Origin: Tipula vernalis
Lineage: Eukaryota; Arthropoda; Insecta; Diptera; Tipulidae
Length of the DNA: 64,000 bases
Assembly: GCA_958295665.1 (NCBI GenBank)
Contig: OY282559.1
Span: 266,638,057 to 266,702,056, forward strand
Direction of reading: 5' to 3'
Part shown: positions 21,619-32,439 of the stretch, piece by piece
How positions within the stretch are numbered: the first letter of the stretch is position 1
Layout: each line of letters starts with the position of its first letter
The notes under the pieces: generated by a model
Seen by the model: only the letters and a program-made list of their open reading frames with translations
Database searches by the model: none
Told to the model about the DNA's origin: nothing
Made by a program: the position numbers and the translations under genes

Positions 21619-22465
21619 ATGGAGGTGCAAGTGCAAGCTGAAATTGATTCGGAGATTCTTATAGAAAATGTAAGGAAATATTCCGAACTATTCGACAAAA
21701 AACATAAATTTTATAAAAATTACAAATATAAAGATATGTTATGGGCAAAAATATCAAAAGATATGAACGTCAACGGTAAATAATCATATAAATATTTATA
21801 ATTGTATGTACCTATATTGAAATTTTAATTATTGTAGATCCCCGTGAATTAAAAAAAAAATGGACTTACATTAGGGATAAATTCCAAAAAGAGTTGAAAA
21901 AATTCAACCAACCATCCGGATCAGGGAATGGATCAGGGAATTCAGTTGGTTCAACTTGGTGTTTATTTGACAATTTATCATTCTTGAAGGATTATGTACG
22001 ATGTACAGTGTAAGTTCTTCGCCTATTAATGTAAAAGTATGTACTAAATTATTTCCATTAAACAGAACTAATGGGAACTACAGCCGGTCGTCCACTCCAC
22101 TGCCGGTCGTCCACTATAATGATGAAAACATTGATGATGATACACCTGTTTACGAATTAATTGATTACTCTGGAGACGACCCATCAATAGTTAGTTGTAA
22201 TTCCAACTCAGCCGAAACTAGAAATACACCCAGTTCATCAAAAAGAAAAGGGGACGATGATGATCTGACCGAAGTCATAGCGCTGATAAAAAAAAAATGT
22301 GAAAGTGATTTGCAACAACAGCTACAGCCAAAAGATGATCATATCGACAGATTTTGTGCTCTTATAAAGTCGTATATATCAGAATTTCCACAACAAGGCC
22401 AAGATGAGGCCATATTATACATAACAAATTATGTTATAAATAAAAATAAAGACTTTACAAATTAA
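21619..22465 (+). CDS. Harbinger accessory protein, MADF/BESS type, 3 exons
   Basis: Exons 21,619-21,775, 21,838-22,009 and 22,066-22,465 join with GT..AG introns of 62 and 56 bp (donors gtaaat and gtaagt, acceptors ttgtag and aaacag). They give an uninterrupted 242-residue frame. Residues ~8-75 form a MADF/Myb-SANT-like DNA-binding domain (LIENVRKYSELFDKKHKFY, a conserved Trp, then KKWTYIRDKFQKELKKF). A Ser/Asn/acidic linker follows, then a C-terminal BESS-like segment (DRFCALIKSYISEF). In the superfamily such proteins bind DNA and bring the transposase to the transposon ends. I chose MEVQVQ as the start because it opens the domain; an upstream in-frame ATG exists at 21,517. Confidence 0.88.
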
Positions 22466-22486
22466 AATAATTAATTTTTTTTTTAT

Positions 22487-23872
22487 TTAATGCAAATTTA
22501 ATAAACTGGCTTGCCAATGAACAGCTCCAACGCCGTTGAGATATTCTTTTAAGGCATCTCGTAATGTATATGCCTGATTGACTGATCTGTTTTGAGACAT
22601 ACGACGAACTGAAATTAGCGGTTGTATTTCTTCTCTCCATTGGCCATTCGATATTTCTCCGTTCGTGGACACTATGTCAGCAAAATTTAGTGGGCAGTAC
22701 TGCACCAACGGTCGACTAGTTTCTTGCGTCTTGATGAAATTATGCAAGCACACAGTGGCTAATACAATGTGACTAACATTTTGAGATCTTAGGTTTATTG
22801 TTGTCAATAAAATCCTCCATCTAGCAACCAAAATGCCGAAGGCATTTTCAATTGTGTGTCGCGCGCGCGAAAGACGATAATTGAAAATTAATTTATCATT
22901 TGTGAGAAAGCTACCAGGATATGGTCTCATTAAATTTTCCATTAGTGGAAATGCTGCATCACCTAAAATGTAATTAAAATAAATTATAAAAAATATAAAT
23001 TTACATCTCCATGCAATTTTTGAGCGACATACCAATTATGTAATGTGGAAATTGTACATTTGTATTCGGAAGAGATTGCCAGCCTGGAATGTTCAGTGTT
23101 TTTCCTATAACAGCTTGACCGAATATTGATCTTCGGAAAATCCCACCATCACTTTCGCTACCTGTAAACCCGACATCGACCATGGTAAAAATATAATTGG
23201 CGTCGCATACAGCCATCAATACTACACTATAAAACTTTTTATAATTGTAGTATTCAGATCCCGAGTTTGGGGGCAGCCGTATGGCAATATGCTTGCCATC
23301 AATAGCTCCAACACAATTTGGCAAATTCCACTTAGAATTGAATTCTTCGGCTATTCCTTTCCACTCATGACTTGACACACGAGATAGATATGTTTTTTTT
23401 AATGCACCGTATATAGCGATGCATGTTTCTAATGCAACTTGCCTAACAGTCGTTTTCCCCAGGTGGTAACACCAGGCCACAGACTGCACGGAATCTCCTT
23501 GTGAAAGATAACTAAAATGAAAATTTTTATATTAAATTGAATTCAGTGTTATAAAAAATAAATTTTGTATGTAATTACACTAAGGTTACGGCCAGCTTCA
23601 TTTCTGGAATAATTGCCTTTTTAGAGGTTCTTTTAAGTTTATCTTTTATTAGAGATAGCAATAAGTCGAAAGTTTCGGAATACATCCTACAATATTTAAA
23701 AAATTGTTCGTAATCATTTTTCTTCATGTTTAAAAACATTATTTTGAAGAAACCAAGTTTATCCCGGGTTCTATTAATGGGGCGAACTCCCCAACGACGC
23801 AAACGACGTTTTCTTTTTTTTTTTAATTAATTTAATTAATGCCATGACCAAAAAATAAAATTCAAAATCCAT
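22487..23872 (-). CDS. Harbinger DDE transposase, 3 exons, one homopolymer frameshift
   Basis: Minus strand. Exon 1 is 23,872-23,579, exon 2 23,511-23,033 and exon 3 22,962-22,487; introns are 67 and 70 bp with gtaatt/gtatgt donors and ttttag acceptors. The product is close to 415 residues, normal for the family. After a Trp-Gly-Val-Arg-Pro segment and a helix-turn-helix-like region comes the DDE_Tnp_4 domain. The first Asp is in VGAIDGKHIAIR, the second in VDVGFTGSESDGG, and the Glu in HTIENAFGILVARWR. All three catalytic residues are present. An 11-A run at 23,814-23,824 puts the ATG at 23,872 one base out of frame with the rest. This could be a real mutation or a sequencing slip. Confidence 0.85.
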
Positions 23873-24001
23873 TTTTTCGTTTTTTTGGTTATTTATATCA
23901 CAAAATACACAATACAAATGTGAAAAACAACACATAAAATGTAAAACGTCAAAAACCGATTCGTCTATATAACCATGAAAAATTTGCCTTTCGTTTCGGT
24001 C

Positions 24002-24034
24002 CGTTTCGTTTTCGGCTATATAACTGGGGCTTAA
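24002..24034 (-). repeat. Harbinger right terminal inverted repeat and TAA TSD
   Basis: 24,002-24,031 is the perfect inverse of the left terminus; 24,032-24,034 is TAA. Confidence 0.93.
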
Positions 24035-25669
24035 GCCTCCATGTTAAATTCCAATAATCTCGTGAAATTTAAAAAAAATAGAAGGTATGAAATCGGGAAG
24101 TGACGGAAATTTCAAAAAACCGGGAGAACCTCACCAAAAACAACCAAAAAAGAACACCAGCACTAATTGCAAAATTGCAACGCTAATTCACTATAGAGAC
24201 TGACTGGTTTGGCTCAAGTATCTGTTAATTCCCTTTCTAAAGACAAAAGCACTCCTAATGAAGGTAACATGTAATTGTTTTCAGTCGCGGTTAGATATTT
24301 TTCTAATAAGAAAGATTCAACAATTTCTTCTTGATTTTTATGAACGTCAAAATGGTGCATCGCAATCTGCTTAGTAGAATTGCTTCCTTTTACAAATCAA
24401 ATTCAATATTTTCTAATCAAAACTTGATTTGTAAAAGTTTCAATTTGTTTTGCTCAATTCTTAATTTGATTTATAAAAGGTTAAATTTGAAGTGCAAAAG
24501 GGTTAAACTTGGAGTACAAAACGTATTTTACAAATATATTAACCCAAACACTAAAATCGTTATCCTCTGATAGTGAAAGCTTTGATATTAAACGAGTTTA
24601 GCAAATTAACTCTACATATCTGTCAGAATCTAAAGGCAATTTTATTTCTTTGGAGTCATATATGGTTCTAGTCGAAACTTTTTCATCTTCTTAGCAATCG
24701 AAAACAAATTATTGCAACAGGAATCATTCCTTCTTTCTCTAAAAATTAGACGACCACCTTATCTTAAAAATTTCGTCTTGTAAATCAAATCGTAGATTTG
24801 AAATTCTCGATAAATCTCGTGGGCCCCAACAGGCCCCCCGCAGCTGCGGGTGCTGCTGGTACCTAGTTACGCCACTGCTATAAACATTTTTATGTAAAAG
24901 AGGCGTAAATCTACGGAAAACTCGATATTTCTAAAATGTACTCTCGAATGTGCTTCAATCGAACAAATTAAAAGCAAAAAAAAAGCAAATTTTTCACCTT
25001 CAGAATGCTTTTTTTCGGCTCAATCGAAAATGACATAAAATAATTCTTTCTCCCTTAAGTTTTCTGTCTTTTGTTGAATTTTATATTCATCGAGTTTCAA
25101 ATTCTAGATTACGATAATCATGCTATGTACGAAACGCAACAAGCCTAAAAGCATTTAAATCGTGTTGTGACAGACTGAAAAATAACTAACTACATAATCT
25201 CAAATTCGTGACTAGCTAGTTTGATTCTGTTGGAGTTAATCTTTAGTAAATATCGTGATTTGTGGCATTCCGTTACAAGAAATAAATAAAATAGAAAGCG
25301 AGCGGTGCACGTAATATGCGATATCATAAGCGGTTGGTCAAATAACGAACCTCTTCTTTAGAAAACTGGGATCGGCGCCGAAACTATTCCTTATTGTAAA
25401 ACTCCACGTCTATTCTATCGTGAAATACCTTAGGACGTTTAGATATCGTACCGACAACATTATCTCGTAATCTGATTCACCAGATTCTGATGACGAAGAC
25501 GAAGACCCATTAAATATATTTTCCATTTTTAACTTAAATTTTCAATTAAATTTAAATTTGCAATTCAATATCTATACAAATATTTAGTTTTGTATATGTA
25601 ATTTGATAGATCGTAAATGACGTTTTATATTTCTCAATTTTCGAAAATAGCCATATACACTGTTTTAGC
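24035..25669. other. No identifiable gene
   Basis: Holds the right arm of the candidate hAT-like element (to 24,877). The GC-rich stretch 24,815-24,865 (ggccccaacaggccccccgc) is typical of the ends of such elements. The short frame at 24,331-24,570 is Lys/Asn-rich repetitive sequence. Nothing is recognisable from 24,880 on. Confidence 0.5.
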
Positions 25670-25980
25670 CATCGATATCGAGGTATAAGTCCGAGGATAC
25701 AATTTTAATCCAGGTTTGATTCAGTGGATTTATCTTCGTTTAAAAATACGAAAGAGGGGATAAATTCGCTGATTTATTACTATCCTCGTTTAAAATTACG
25801 GGCCTTAATGTTAGAAAATCTCAGAAATTTTCGATCGAGCGTATGGTAGGATAGGTTTTCTAATTTAATTACGTATTTAAGCACGTACAAGATAAACTTT
25901 AATATTTCAAAGCCTAGGATATTTTTACTATCACTGAAAGAATTTTCTGAAATTGTGGCAATCTCACAGCTCTATTAAGT
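25670..25980. repeat. Repeat related to 19,735-20,215
   Basis: 25,670-25,815 is an inverted, decayed relative of 20,025-20,215. 25,880-25,975 is a direct relative of 19,790-19,860. Together the copies bracket the hAT/Harbinger nest. Confidence 0.5.
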
Positions 25981-27649
25981 TCCACTCAATTTTTTTCCAA
26001 ATAATTGTTTATTTACTTGTGTTTAACCGTAGTTTTTAAATTAGTTTTGACATAATTTAATTGAATGTCACCCTGTTTAATACCATAGACCACAGAGTGA
26101 AGTCAGTAGTAATTAGTTTATAAAAGCAAAAAGCAAACAAAAACGAATAAAACGGTACATTACAATAAAAATAGAAAAAAAAGAATTTGAGAGTGTCTCG
26201 TTTACATACTAGTGCAAGAAGCACCATTTATTTTGTATTTTGTGTTAAAATAAAATTAAGCAAAATAAAGGTGTACAAAAATATAAAAGGTGAGATTTTT
26301 ATTTCTCGGAAAAATACAGTCCACATCGCATCGCAAAATTTGGTCCTGTAGAGCCGAATCAGGCTACTTATACATAATTATCATCGGACACACGGTTGGC
26401 TACGCATAACGAATTATTAACCTACAACGGGTTTATTGTCAAAATAATTATAATCGAACACGATTGTCAGCACGAATCATACAGTAGCGGTGATCTTCAA
26501 AGTAACAAATAACCTTATAAGCTATATAAATTAAATTACAATCGGGGTGTCAACGCATAACCTAAAATTTGTATGAAGTACGGTTTAGCCACAAATTGAA
26601 ACAACGATTTCCAGTTTTCTACACATCTTTAAATCTGTGAGACACACGACTTGTCTACAGAACAACAACAAAGCACGCAGAATTTGGGCTTCATAATTGA
26701 ATATTAAATATAGCAATACAGTGGCTATAAAAACAACCATCAGAAACGAAATTTTCAACTATCATCACATTAATATTGGCGCGTATGACAATGCACGACT
26801 TATTGTTGAGGTGCACATCGATGCACTGTGTAATCTTTCGCAGATCAAAAAGGATAGCGTGTAACGAAATGCAATGGAGTTTGGTCAGCAACTCAAAATC
26901 AAAATTTAGAACAGGAAACCAAACTCCAATACACGTCAGTTAACAGATATCCACGTCATTTTATTGTCTCTGGGCGGTCATTTTGCCGGCTAAAGCTCAG
27001 GGAATGCGTGGGTTTTCCAGAGACATGACGCGGATCTAGTTGGACCGCAGGAAGAGGAATCGACAGGGTAGGACACAACAGCTTATTGTACTGAACTATC
27101 ACTCGTTCGCACTAGATTAACTGTTAGTTAGTTTAACTGTTTCTTATCACCAAAACTATATATTTTTTTATTTATTTATTTGTGTAATTTGTCCATTCAC
27201 TTTTCTTTTAAAACACAGTTTTAAAATTATGTATGTACTTTATAATTTTATTTCCATTATTTTAATTCATCGACACTTTATAGTTAATTAGACTTAATTT
27301 GATAAGTAAATATTTATGTTATATAATTAATTTAAAAAAAAAAAAAATAATAATTAATATTTATAGTAATTTCACTGATTAAACGATTCTATTTTTTTTT
27401 TTTTTTTATCTTTACTTTCCTTTATAATTTGACCATCGTCTTCAAAAAAATTTACATAACTGCGTTTCAAATAGGAAAAAAAAAAATCGTAAATTTTTTT
27501 TTATATGATAACCGTAATAAAAAAAATCATACGATCGCCACACAATAGGAACATTTCGCGCCAGATTTGCATTACTATTCAAATTTTTTTTTCCTAGTGC
27601 ATTCGACCCATACAAAATATTTATTTGTTGTTGTTGTGATTCAAAACCC
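25981..27649. other. No identifiable gene
   Basis: AT-rich, with A- or T-runs of 10-16 at 27,332-27,346 and 27,391-27,409. 26,380-27,120 is less AT-rich but has stops in all frames. It may be the left flank or lost LTR region of the BEL/Pao relic that follows; I found no matching LTR downstream. Confidence 0.5.
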
Positions 27650-28239
27650 TTGATTGGAACGGCGAAATGCTTTCTCGTCGTTACAAGCGCACAGAAACTT
27701 CGGATACTTTCGAATGCCTGTCGCAATCACATATCATCTCTTGAGGCTTGCGGGCTGGAGATTGCTGGTTTGGGAGAGCAGGTTCTAATTCACATAATTA
27801 TCAAAAAATTTGACGTTCAATTACGTAAAGATTGGGAAGATAGACTGACCGCTACCGAAATGCCTACTTGGCCGCAATTGAAAGAATTTCTACGAATAAA
27901 AAGTAGAGTGCTGGAATCGGTTGAACCAACAAAAAGACAGTCAGATAGCCAGTTTGCTACAAAAAGGGCAATTCATTTGTTTTATCAAATGATTCTGCGA
28001 AAGACGATAACAATCGATTTCCACATCACAAGATAAACACAAAACAAATAGATAACGGACAAAACTTGTGTGGGATGTGTTAGACTAAATATCATCCCTT
28101 ATTTGTGTGTCAATCCTATTTCAAACTATCCCCTGTCGAGCGCTTACAAAAAGCAAGAAATTTTGAAGTTTGTATTAACTGTCTGGGAAAGTCACACGCT
28201 GTGGATACATGCAAATCGATTGGCTGTCGAGTCTGTAAT
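27650..28239 (+). pseudogene. BEL/Pao gag remnant
   Basis: SNACRNHISSLEACGLEIAG and, further on, LRKDWEDRLTATEMPTWPQL then KEFLRIKSRVLESV are the DUF1759 signature of BEL/Pao gag. The zinc-knuckle region (CRVCNA at 28,226-28,240) is interrupted by a MITE. The frame changes near 28,030 and 28,120. Confidence 0.8.
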
Positions 28240-28423
28240 GCGGGCCTCAGATGATCAATAAGAATTGCCAATATAACATTGCCAATGTTGAAAAATAAAT
28301 ATTGACAAACAGCAATTGCCCCAGACGATCAAAACTATCTACCTTCAATAAGTGTCCTCACATGTTCAATACTATTGCCAATACTGAAATATTGGCAATA
28401 GATATTAATCATCTGAGGCCCGC
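28240..28423. mobile_element. MITE, 184 bp, inserted in BEL/Pao gag
   Basis: The ends are inverted repeats: GCGGGCCTCAGATGAT at 28,240 and its complement ending at 28,423, followed on each side by an ATTGCCAATAT motif (about 33 bp, 29 matching). TTGCCAAT recurs internally in both orientations. The gag reading (CRVCNA, then LNSRHRTLLH) resumes directly after it, which shows an insertion. The target duplication is not clear; GC is possible. No coding capacity. Confidence 0.8.
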
Positions 28424-28443
28424 TTAACTCTAGACATCGTACG

Positions 28444-28977
28444 TTGTTGCACGATTCGATTCGATATAATACAACCGAATTGGCTACTCTTAGTATCCAA
28501 GATTCACAAAATATGCACGCAGCAACAAATACGCAGAACATGCAGACAAGTACAGAAATATTGTTGTCAACAGCAGTAATACAGGTTCAATACAAGTCAG
28601 GTAACTATCATAATTGCCGAGCACTTTTGGATTCAGGTAGTCAATCCAATTTTATTGTTTCACCACTAGCAAATAAACTTGGTATTGACAAGACTAATAT
28701 TACCAATTTGATGATAAGTGGTTTCAATCAAACAAAGACATTAATATCCCAAGCAGTTTCAACAAAAATCAATTCTCGTTCAAGCCGTTATAACAAATTT
28801 TTAAACTTCCTAGTTGTTCCGCAAATATCTGGTGCATTGCCAAAACCAGCTTTTACATTTCAAAACCAGTGGAAGCACTATTGGGTGCAGAAGTATTTTT
28901 TGAAATACTCGGAAGGAGTTAGATTAAACTTAACCAAGGTATTCCGACAATTCATGAATCCATGTTTGGATGGATAA
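28444..28977 (+). pseudogene. BEL/Pao protease region
   Basis: RALLDSGSQSNFIVSPLANK (near 28,620-28,680) is the aspartic-protease active-site region of BEL/Pao elements (DUF1758, Asp-Ser-Gly). The following GFNQTK and FLVVPQI segments fit the family. The frame shifts near 28,860, after which the text resembles LGAEVFFEILG in another frame. It is not complete. Confidence 0.8.
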
Positions 28978-29262
28978 TTAGTGGTAGATCTGAGACTACA
29001 CTGAATCGTATCCAACAATCCTTTCATACACAGACTGAGACAGATTGCTTCGACGAACTCTCATAATCAATCAAAAGATTCTGGGAGATTGAAACTATAC
29101 CTGCAATAAAATTTCTCTCAAACGACGAAAAGCAGTGTGAGGAAATATTTTCAAAAACATTCTCCAGAACAGAGTCTGGCAGATATGTTCTATCACTTCC
29201 AGTAAGAAACAACGCAACTCTAGGGGAAATCGAAAACAAGTGCATTAAAAAGGTTTTAATAT

Positions 29263-29613
29263 TTGAAGAAAAGGTTAAGCTCTAACGCAGAGCTAAAACT
29301 GGGATATATGGAATTCATTATTGAGTATCTTAGCTTAAGTCATATGATAGAAAGCCCAAATCAGTCGAACCATACATACTTTTTGACACACCACGCCGTC
29401 CTGAAACCCTCTAGTTCGAGCACGAAATTACGAGTGGTCTTCGACGCATCGGCCAAGACATCGAACAATTTATCGTTAAATAACATACTATTTACCGGCC
29501 CTACCGTGCAACAAGATTTTTTATCCATCGTACTTCGATTCAGGAAATACCGGTACGCATTTACTGCCGATATTTCAAAAATGTATCGACAAATAGTTCA
29601 TTTAAAAAATTAA
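29263..29613 (+). pseudogene. BEL/Pao reverse transcriptase, N-terminal part
   Basis: YFLTHHAVLKPSSSSTKLRV and VVFDASAKTSNNLSLNNIL, then GPTVQQDFLSIVLRFRKYRY and FTADISKMYRQI (motif A Asp) are diagnostic of BEL/Pao RT. The sequence stops after motif A at 29,611; the YxDD motif and RNase H are absent. Confidence 0.88.
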
Positions 29614-29837
29614 TTCGAGTCACTTCGTTTTGTCTACGATTTATTAATAATATCACTAAAGCGAACATTAAAATCGTAGGTCCACTAACAATCACGGAAA
29701 CAGATGGTGCATTAACACAACTATGCAAAATCGTTCAATCAGATTTTGAAACAGAAATTAAGTCCCTCAGACAAGGAAATTCGCTATCTAACAGCAGTGC
29801 ATTAAAACAGCTGAATCCATTCCTGGATTCACATTCA

Positions 29838-30852
29838 TTGATCAGGGTTGGTGGTCGATTATCTAAATCAAATTTAGCATATGACGTTAAACATCAGGTA
29901 CTGTTACCAACAAAATCAAATTTCACAAGAATATTGTTTAGACATGAACATGAACAAAATTTGCACGCTGGACCACAACTTTTGTTATCGTTGGTGAGAC
30001 AGAAATATTGGCCCATTAATGGGAAATCAATATCCAAACAAGTAGTTCGAAATTGCGTGGTATGTGCTAAGGCTAAACCGGTCCAGCTGCAACAAATTAT
30101 GGGTGATCTACCTCCAGAGAGGATCACACCATTCAGGCCATTCAATGTAACCGGAGTGGACTTCTGCGGCCCGTTGTTGATTAAAAATAAGTATATCAGA
30201 AAATCCAACGCTTCAAAGGTCTTTGTTGCAGCCTTTGTTTGTTTCGCAACCAAGGCTATACACCTGGACATCGTGAGTGATTTGGCCTCGGAATCGTTTA
30301 TTTCATATCTGAAGCGATTCATCTCACGAAGAGGGAAAATCAAATAAATTTATTCAGACAATGCCAAGACATTCGTTGGTGCTGACAATGAATTGAGGAA
30401 ACGCTTGCTATAGAATTTAATAAACAATTACATGACGAAACGTTAGTTAATTTTTGTTGCTCAGAGGGAATACAATGGAAGTTCATACCTCCCGGTGCTC
30501 CTAATTTCGGCGGTTTATGGGAGTCCGCGGTCAAGTCCTTTACGACTCATTTGAAACTAATAACTAACGGAACGCATTATACTTACGAGGAATTTTATAC
30601 GTTGATTGTGCAAATTGAGGGAATATTATAATTGAGGGGCCATTGTCTACCCTCTCATCTGATCCTAATGATCCTCTTCCGCTCACACCTGGTAATTTTT
30701 TGACAGGAGGTCCAATTAAATCCATCATCGAACCACTCCTGGAGGAATCGCAATCAGTCCTGTGTAGATGGAAAAAGGTTACTCTCGCCATACAAAGTTT
30801 TTGGAAGCGCTATTCCGTTGAGTATCTTCATACACTTCAATTCTCGTACTAA
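29838..30852 (+). pseudogene. BEL/Pao integrase
   Basis: The zinc-binding domain (ILFRHEHEQNLHAGPQLLLS, then CVVCAKAKP) is followed by the core: VTGVDFCGPL with the first Asp (30,152), KAIHLDIVSDLASESF and, after a TAA at 30,345, IYSDNAKTFVGA with the second Asp. A frame change near 30,410 leads to WKFIPPGAPNFGGLWESAVK (30,478) with the Glu. The C-terminal part (LTPGNFLTGGPI, then KRYSVEYLHTLQ) ends at 30,850. All catalytic residues can be found, but stops at 30,345 and ~30,630 disable it. Confidence 0.88.
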
Positions 30853-30860
30853 ATGGAAGG

Positions 30861-31194
30861 ATGTGAAACCAGCTTTGAAGTTTTAGTTTTGAAGATCAGT
30901 AAAAAATTGTTGAGTGAAAATTGCAATACGTTCGGTCACACTTTATATTTTTTTTATTTTGGCATAAACTTAACTCTGATAATTATTTAATAAATTAATA
31001 TTTATTTAGTTTTGTCTTAAAGGGCAACTACAGCTCCATTTACTTTCTCGCTCGGTATTTCACTAGATTAGACACAAGAGACACATTCGACAAATTAGTT
31101 TTCATTTCTGGAAAACCAAATAAGCATTTCTTTGTACTGTCTCCAGTGATAAGATTCAATTTGATTTTTGGCCAATTATGAACAATCAGAGTTA
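30861..31194. other. No identifiable gene
   Basis: Spacer between the BEL/Pao relic and the next LTR element; AT-rich, no repeat found. Confidence 0.5.
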
Positions 31195-31199
31195 AGTAT
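31195..31199. repeat. TSD AGTAT, left copy
   Basis: AGTAT directly before the 5' LTR, repeated at 36,266-36,270 directly after the 3' LTR. Confidence 0.7.
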
Positions 31200-31362
31200 T
31201 GTTAGGTTAAACAATCCTGATTTAAATTAAGGTGTACCAACCTCAGAATGTTTGTATTATGTTATATAAAGAAATAATAATAAAGGACAAAGGGGTCGTT
31301 GATAATATCGAGTGTAAGACAGACGTTTTATTGTTTTAATTGAAAAACGTGTCTAGTGTTAT
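31200..31362 (+). repeat. 5' LTR
   Basis: TGTTAGGTTAAACAATCC...GTGTTAT, 163 bp, containing 'tatgttatataaag' as a TATA-like site. The 3' terminus is not the usual CA; the boundary is set by the flanking AGTAT and by divergence from the 3' copy. Confidence 0.85.
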
Positions 31363-31561
31363 AGTTCAGAATTGGGATGAGCTAAAGCTTTATTAGTGAT
31401 TGAATTTAAATATTAATTATTTAATTGAAAAACAGAAAATTATTAATATAAAATTACATTTATAAATTAATACAATTTATTGGCGATCGAATAAAATTGA
31501 AATTACTGAAAAAAAAAAAAAATACAAAATGGCTACTTTAATGGAAATTTTGTGATATACA

Positions 31562-31966
31562 GTGGCGAAGTTGCAAGATAAGTTGCAACAAAGTAATTTG
31601 AATAGTGAAGGTTCTAAAAAGGAATTACAACAGCGAATGCTGGAAACCATGATTGAACAGAATTTTGAACAGAAATTGGTGTTAGATGAGTCGGAGCGGC
31701 AAAATACCAAGCGAAAAGAGGATGAACAATTATCTCGTCAACAATCATCGTATAATATGATACGATAAAAAAATCGTTTGCGTGAGGATGATGAGGATAG
31801 TTTATACGAATCAGAGATAACGAGACGGCAGTATGGTAGAATTAAGCTACGTAAAATGGTAGCACCATTTAACGGAATTGAAGGTGAATCGTTCGACCTA
31901 TCTGCCGAATCAATTCGAACAATAAAGAACAAGTACGAGGTTGTAATATTCCGTAAACAATATTAA
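31562..31966 (+). pseudogene. gag, N-terminal part
   Basis: One frame with a single TAA at 31,766. LQDKLQQSNLNSEGSKKELQ and QRMLE resemble the SAP-like N-terminus found in gag of some blastopia/mdg3-type elements. An acidic/basic segment follows, then LRKMVAPFNGIEGESFD, the start of the gag core. It stops at 31,964, where very AT-rich sequence begins. Confidence 0.65.
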
Positions 31967-32400
31967 TAAAATACATCACTTTTTAATTTATAAATTAATA
32001 CATAATATTTTAATTTATTATAATTTATTTTGTTATTAATTATTTATTATACTTTATATAAATTAATGTTGTTAATATAAATAAATTTATTTATTTAATT
32101 TATTTTAGTTTTATTTAAATTATTTTATTTTTAATTTATTAACCATTTTTTTATTGTTACCACCATTTTTGTTACACACCAAATTATTGGTTGGCGGCTA
32201 ACACCAAGAGCGACGTGTTGTCGCGTTGATATCCGAGACGAGACAAATACAAAAAAATAATTTTATGTAGAATTTTGTTTTGTGTTTTGTTTTATCGTGC
32301 AGTTGGTATAGTTGCGAATGAATAAGGTGCGTTTCTTTGTTTCTGTTGTGTTCTCGTGCGAACTAATTTGTGTAGTGGAGAGTAAATGAAAATGAATGAA
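31967..32400. other. AT-rich interruption within gag
   Basis: 31,967-32,170 consists almost only of A and T with repeated ttaattta/tttattt segments. 32,170-32,400 is mixed and holds no gag-like frame. It separates two gag halves, so it is an insertion or a hypermutated part. No terminal repeats found. Confidence 0.5.
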
Positions 32401-32439
32401 TGTAAGAGCCGCCACAAGGTTGATGAAGATGAGATGCGA

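Larger units (their letters stand above)
21337..24031. mobile_element. PIF/Harbinger DNA transposon, 2,695 bp, two genes
   Basis: The termini are perfect 30-bp inverted repeats (21,337-21,366 and 24,002-24,031, starting AGCCCCAGTTATATAGCC), extending imperfectly to about 45 bp. They are flanked by TAA on both sides. A subterminal inverted repeat, TTATATAGACGAA, sits 60-90 bp inside each end. The element encodes a plus-strand MADF-domain protein and a minus-strand DDE transposase as convergent genes 21 bp apart. This two-gene layout is typical of the superfamily. Apart from one homopolymer frameshift it appears structurally complete. Confidence 0.95.
20533..24877. mobile_element. Candidate hAT-like element split by the Harbinger insertion
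   Basis: The left end CAGTGGCGAAACTA (20,533) and the reverse complement of the right end, CAGTGGCGTAACTA, match at 13 of 14 bases. CAGTGGCG termini are common in hAT-type elements. The flanking octamers are CTAAGAAC and CTATAAAC, 6 of 8 identical, compatible with an old 8-bp target duplication. Without the Harbinger element the unit is ~1.65 kb. I cannot identify a transposase in it, although the minus strand of 24,150-24,350 has a protein-like frame. Inferred, not certain. Confidence 0.4.
27650..30852 (+). mobile_element. BEL/Pao retrotransposon relic without LTRs
   Basis: The order gag (DUF1759-like), zinc knuckle, A17-type protease region, RT and integrase matches the BEL/Pao superfamily. 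The C-terminal half of RT and RNase H are deleted, several stops and frameshifts are present, and I find no LTR at either side. It is split inside its gag by a small inverted-repeat element. Confidence 0.88.

Noticed and set aside
29894..30343. 149-codon minus-strand frame in the BEL/Pao relic
   Set aside because: Antisense of the integrase domain, which is clearly coding on the plus strand.
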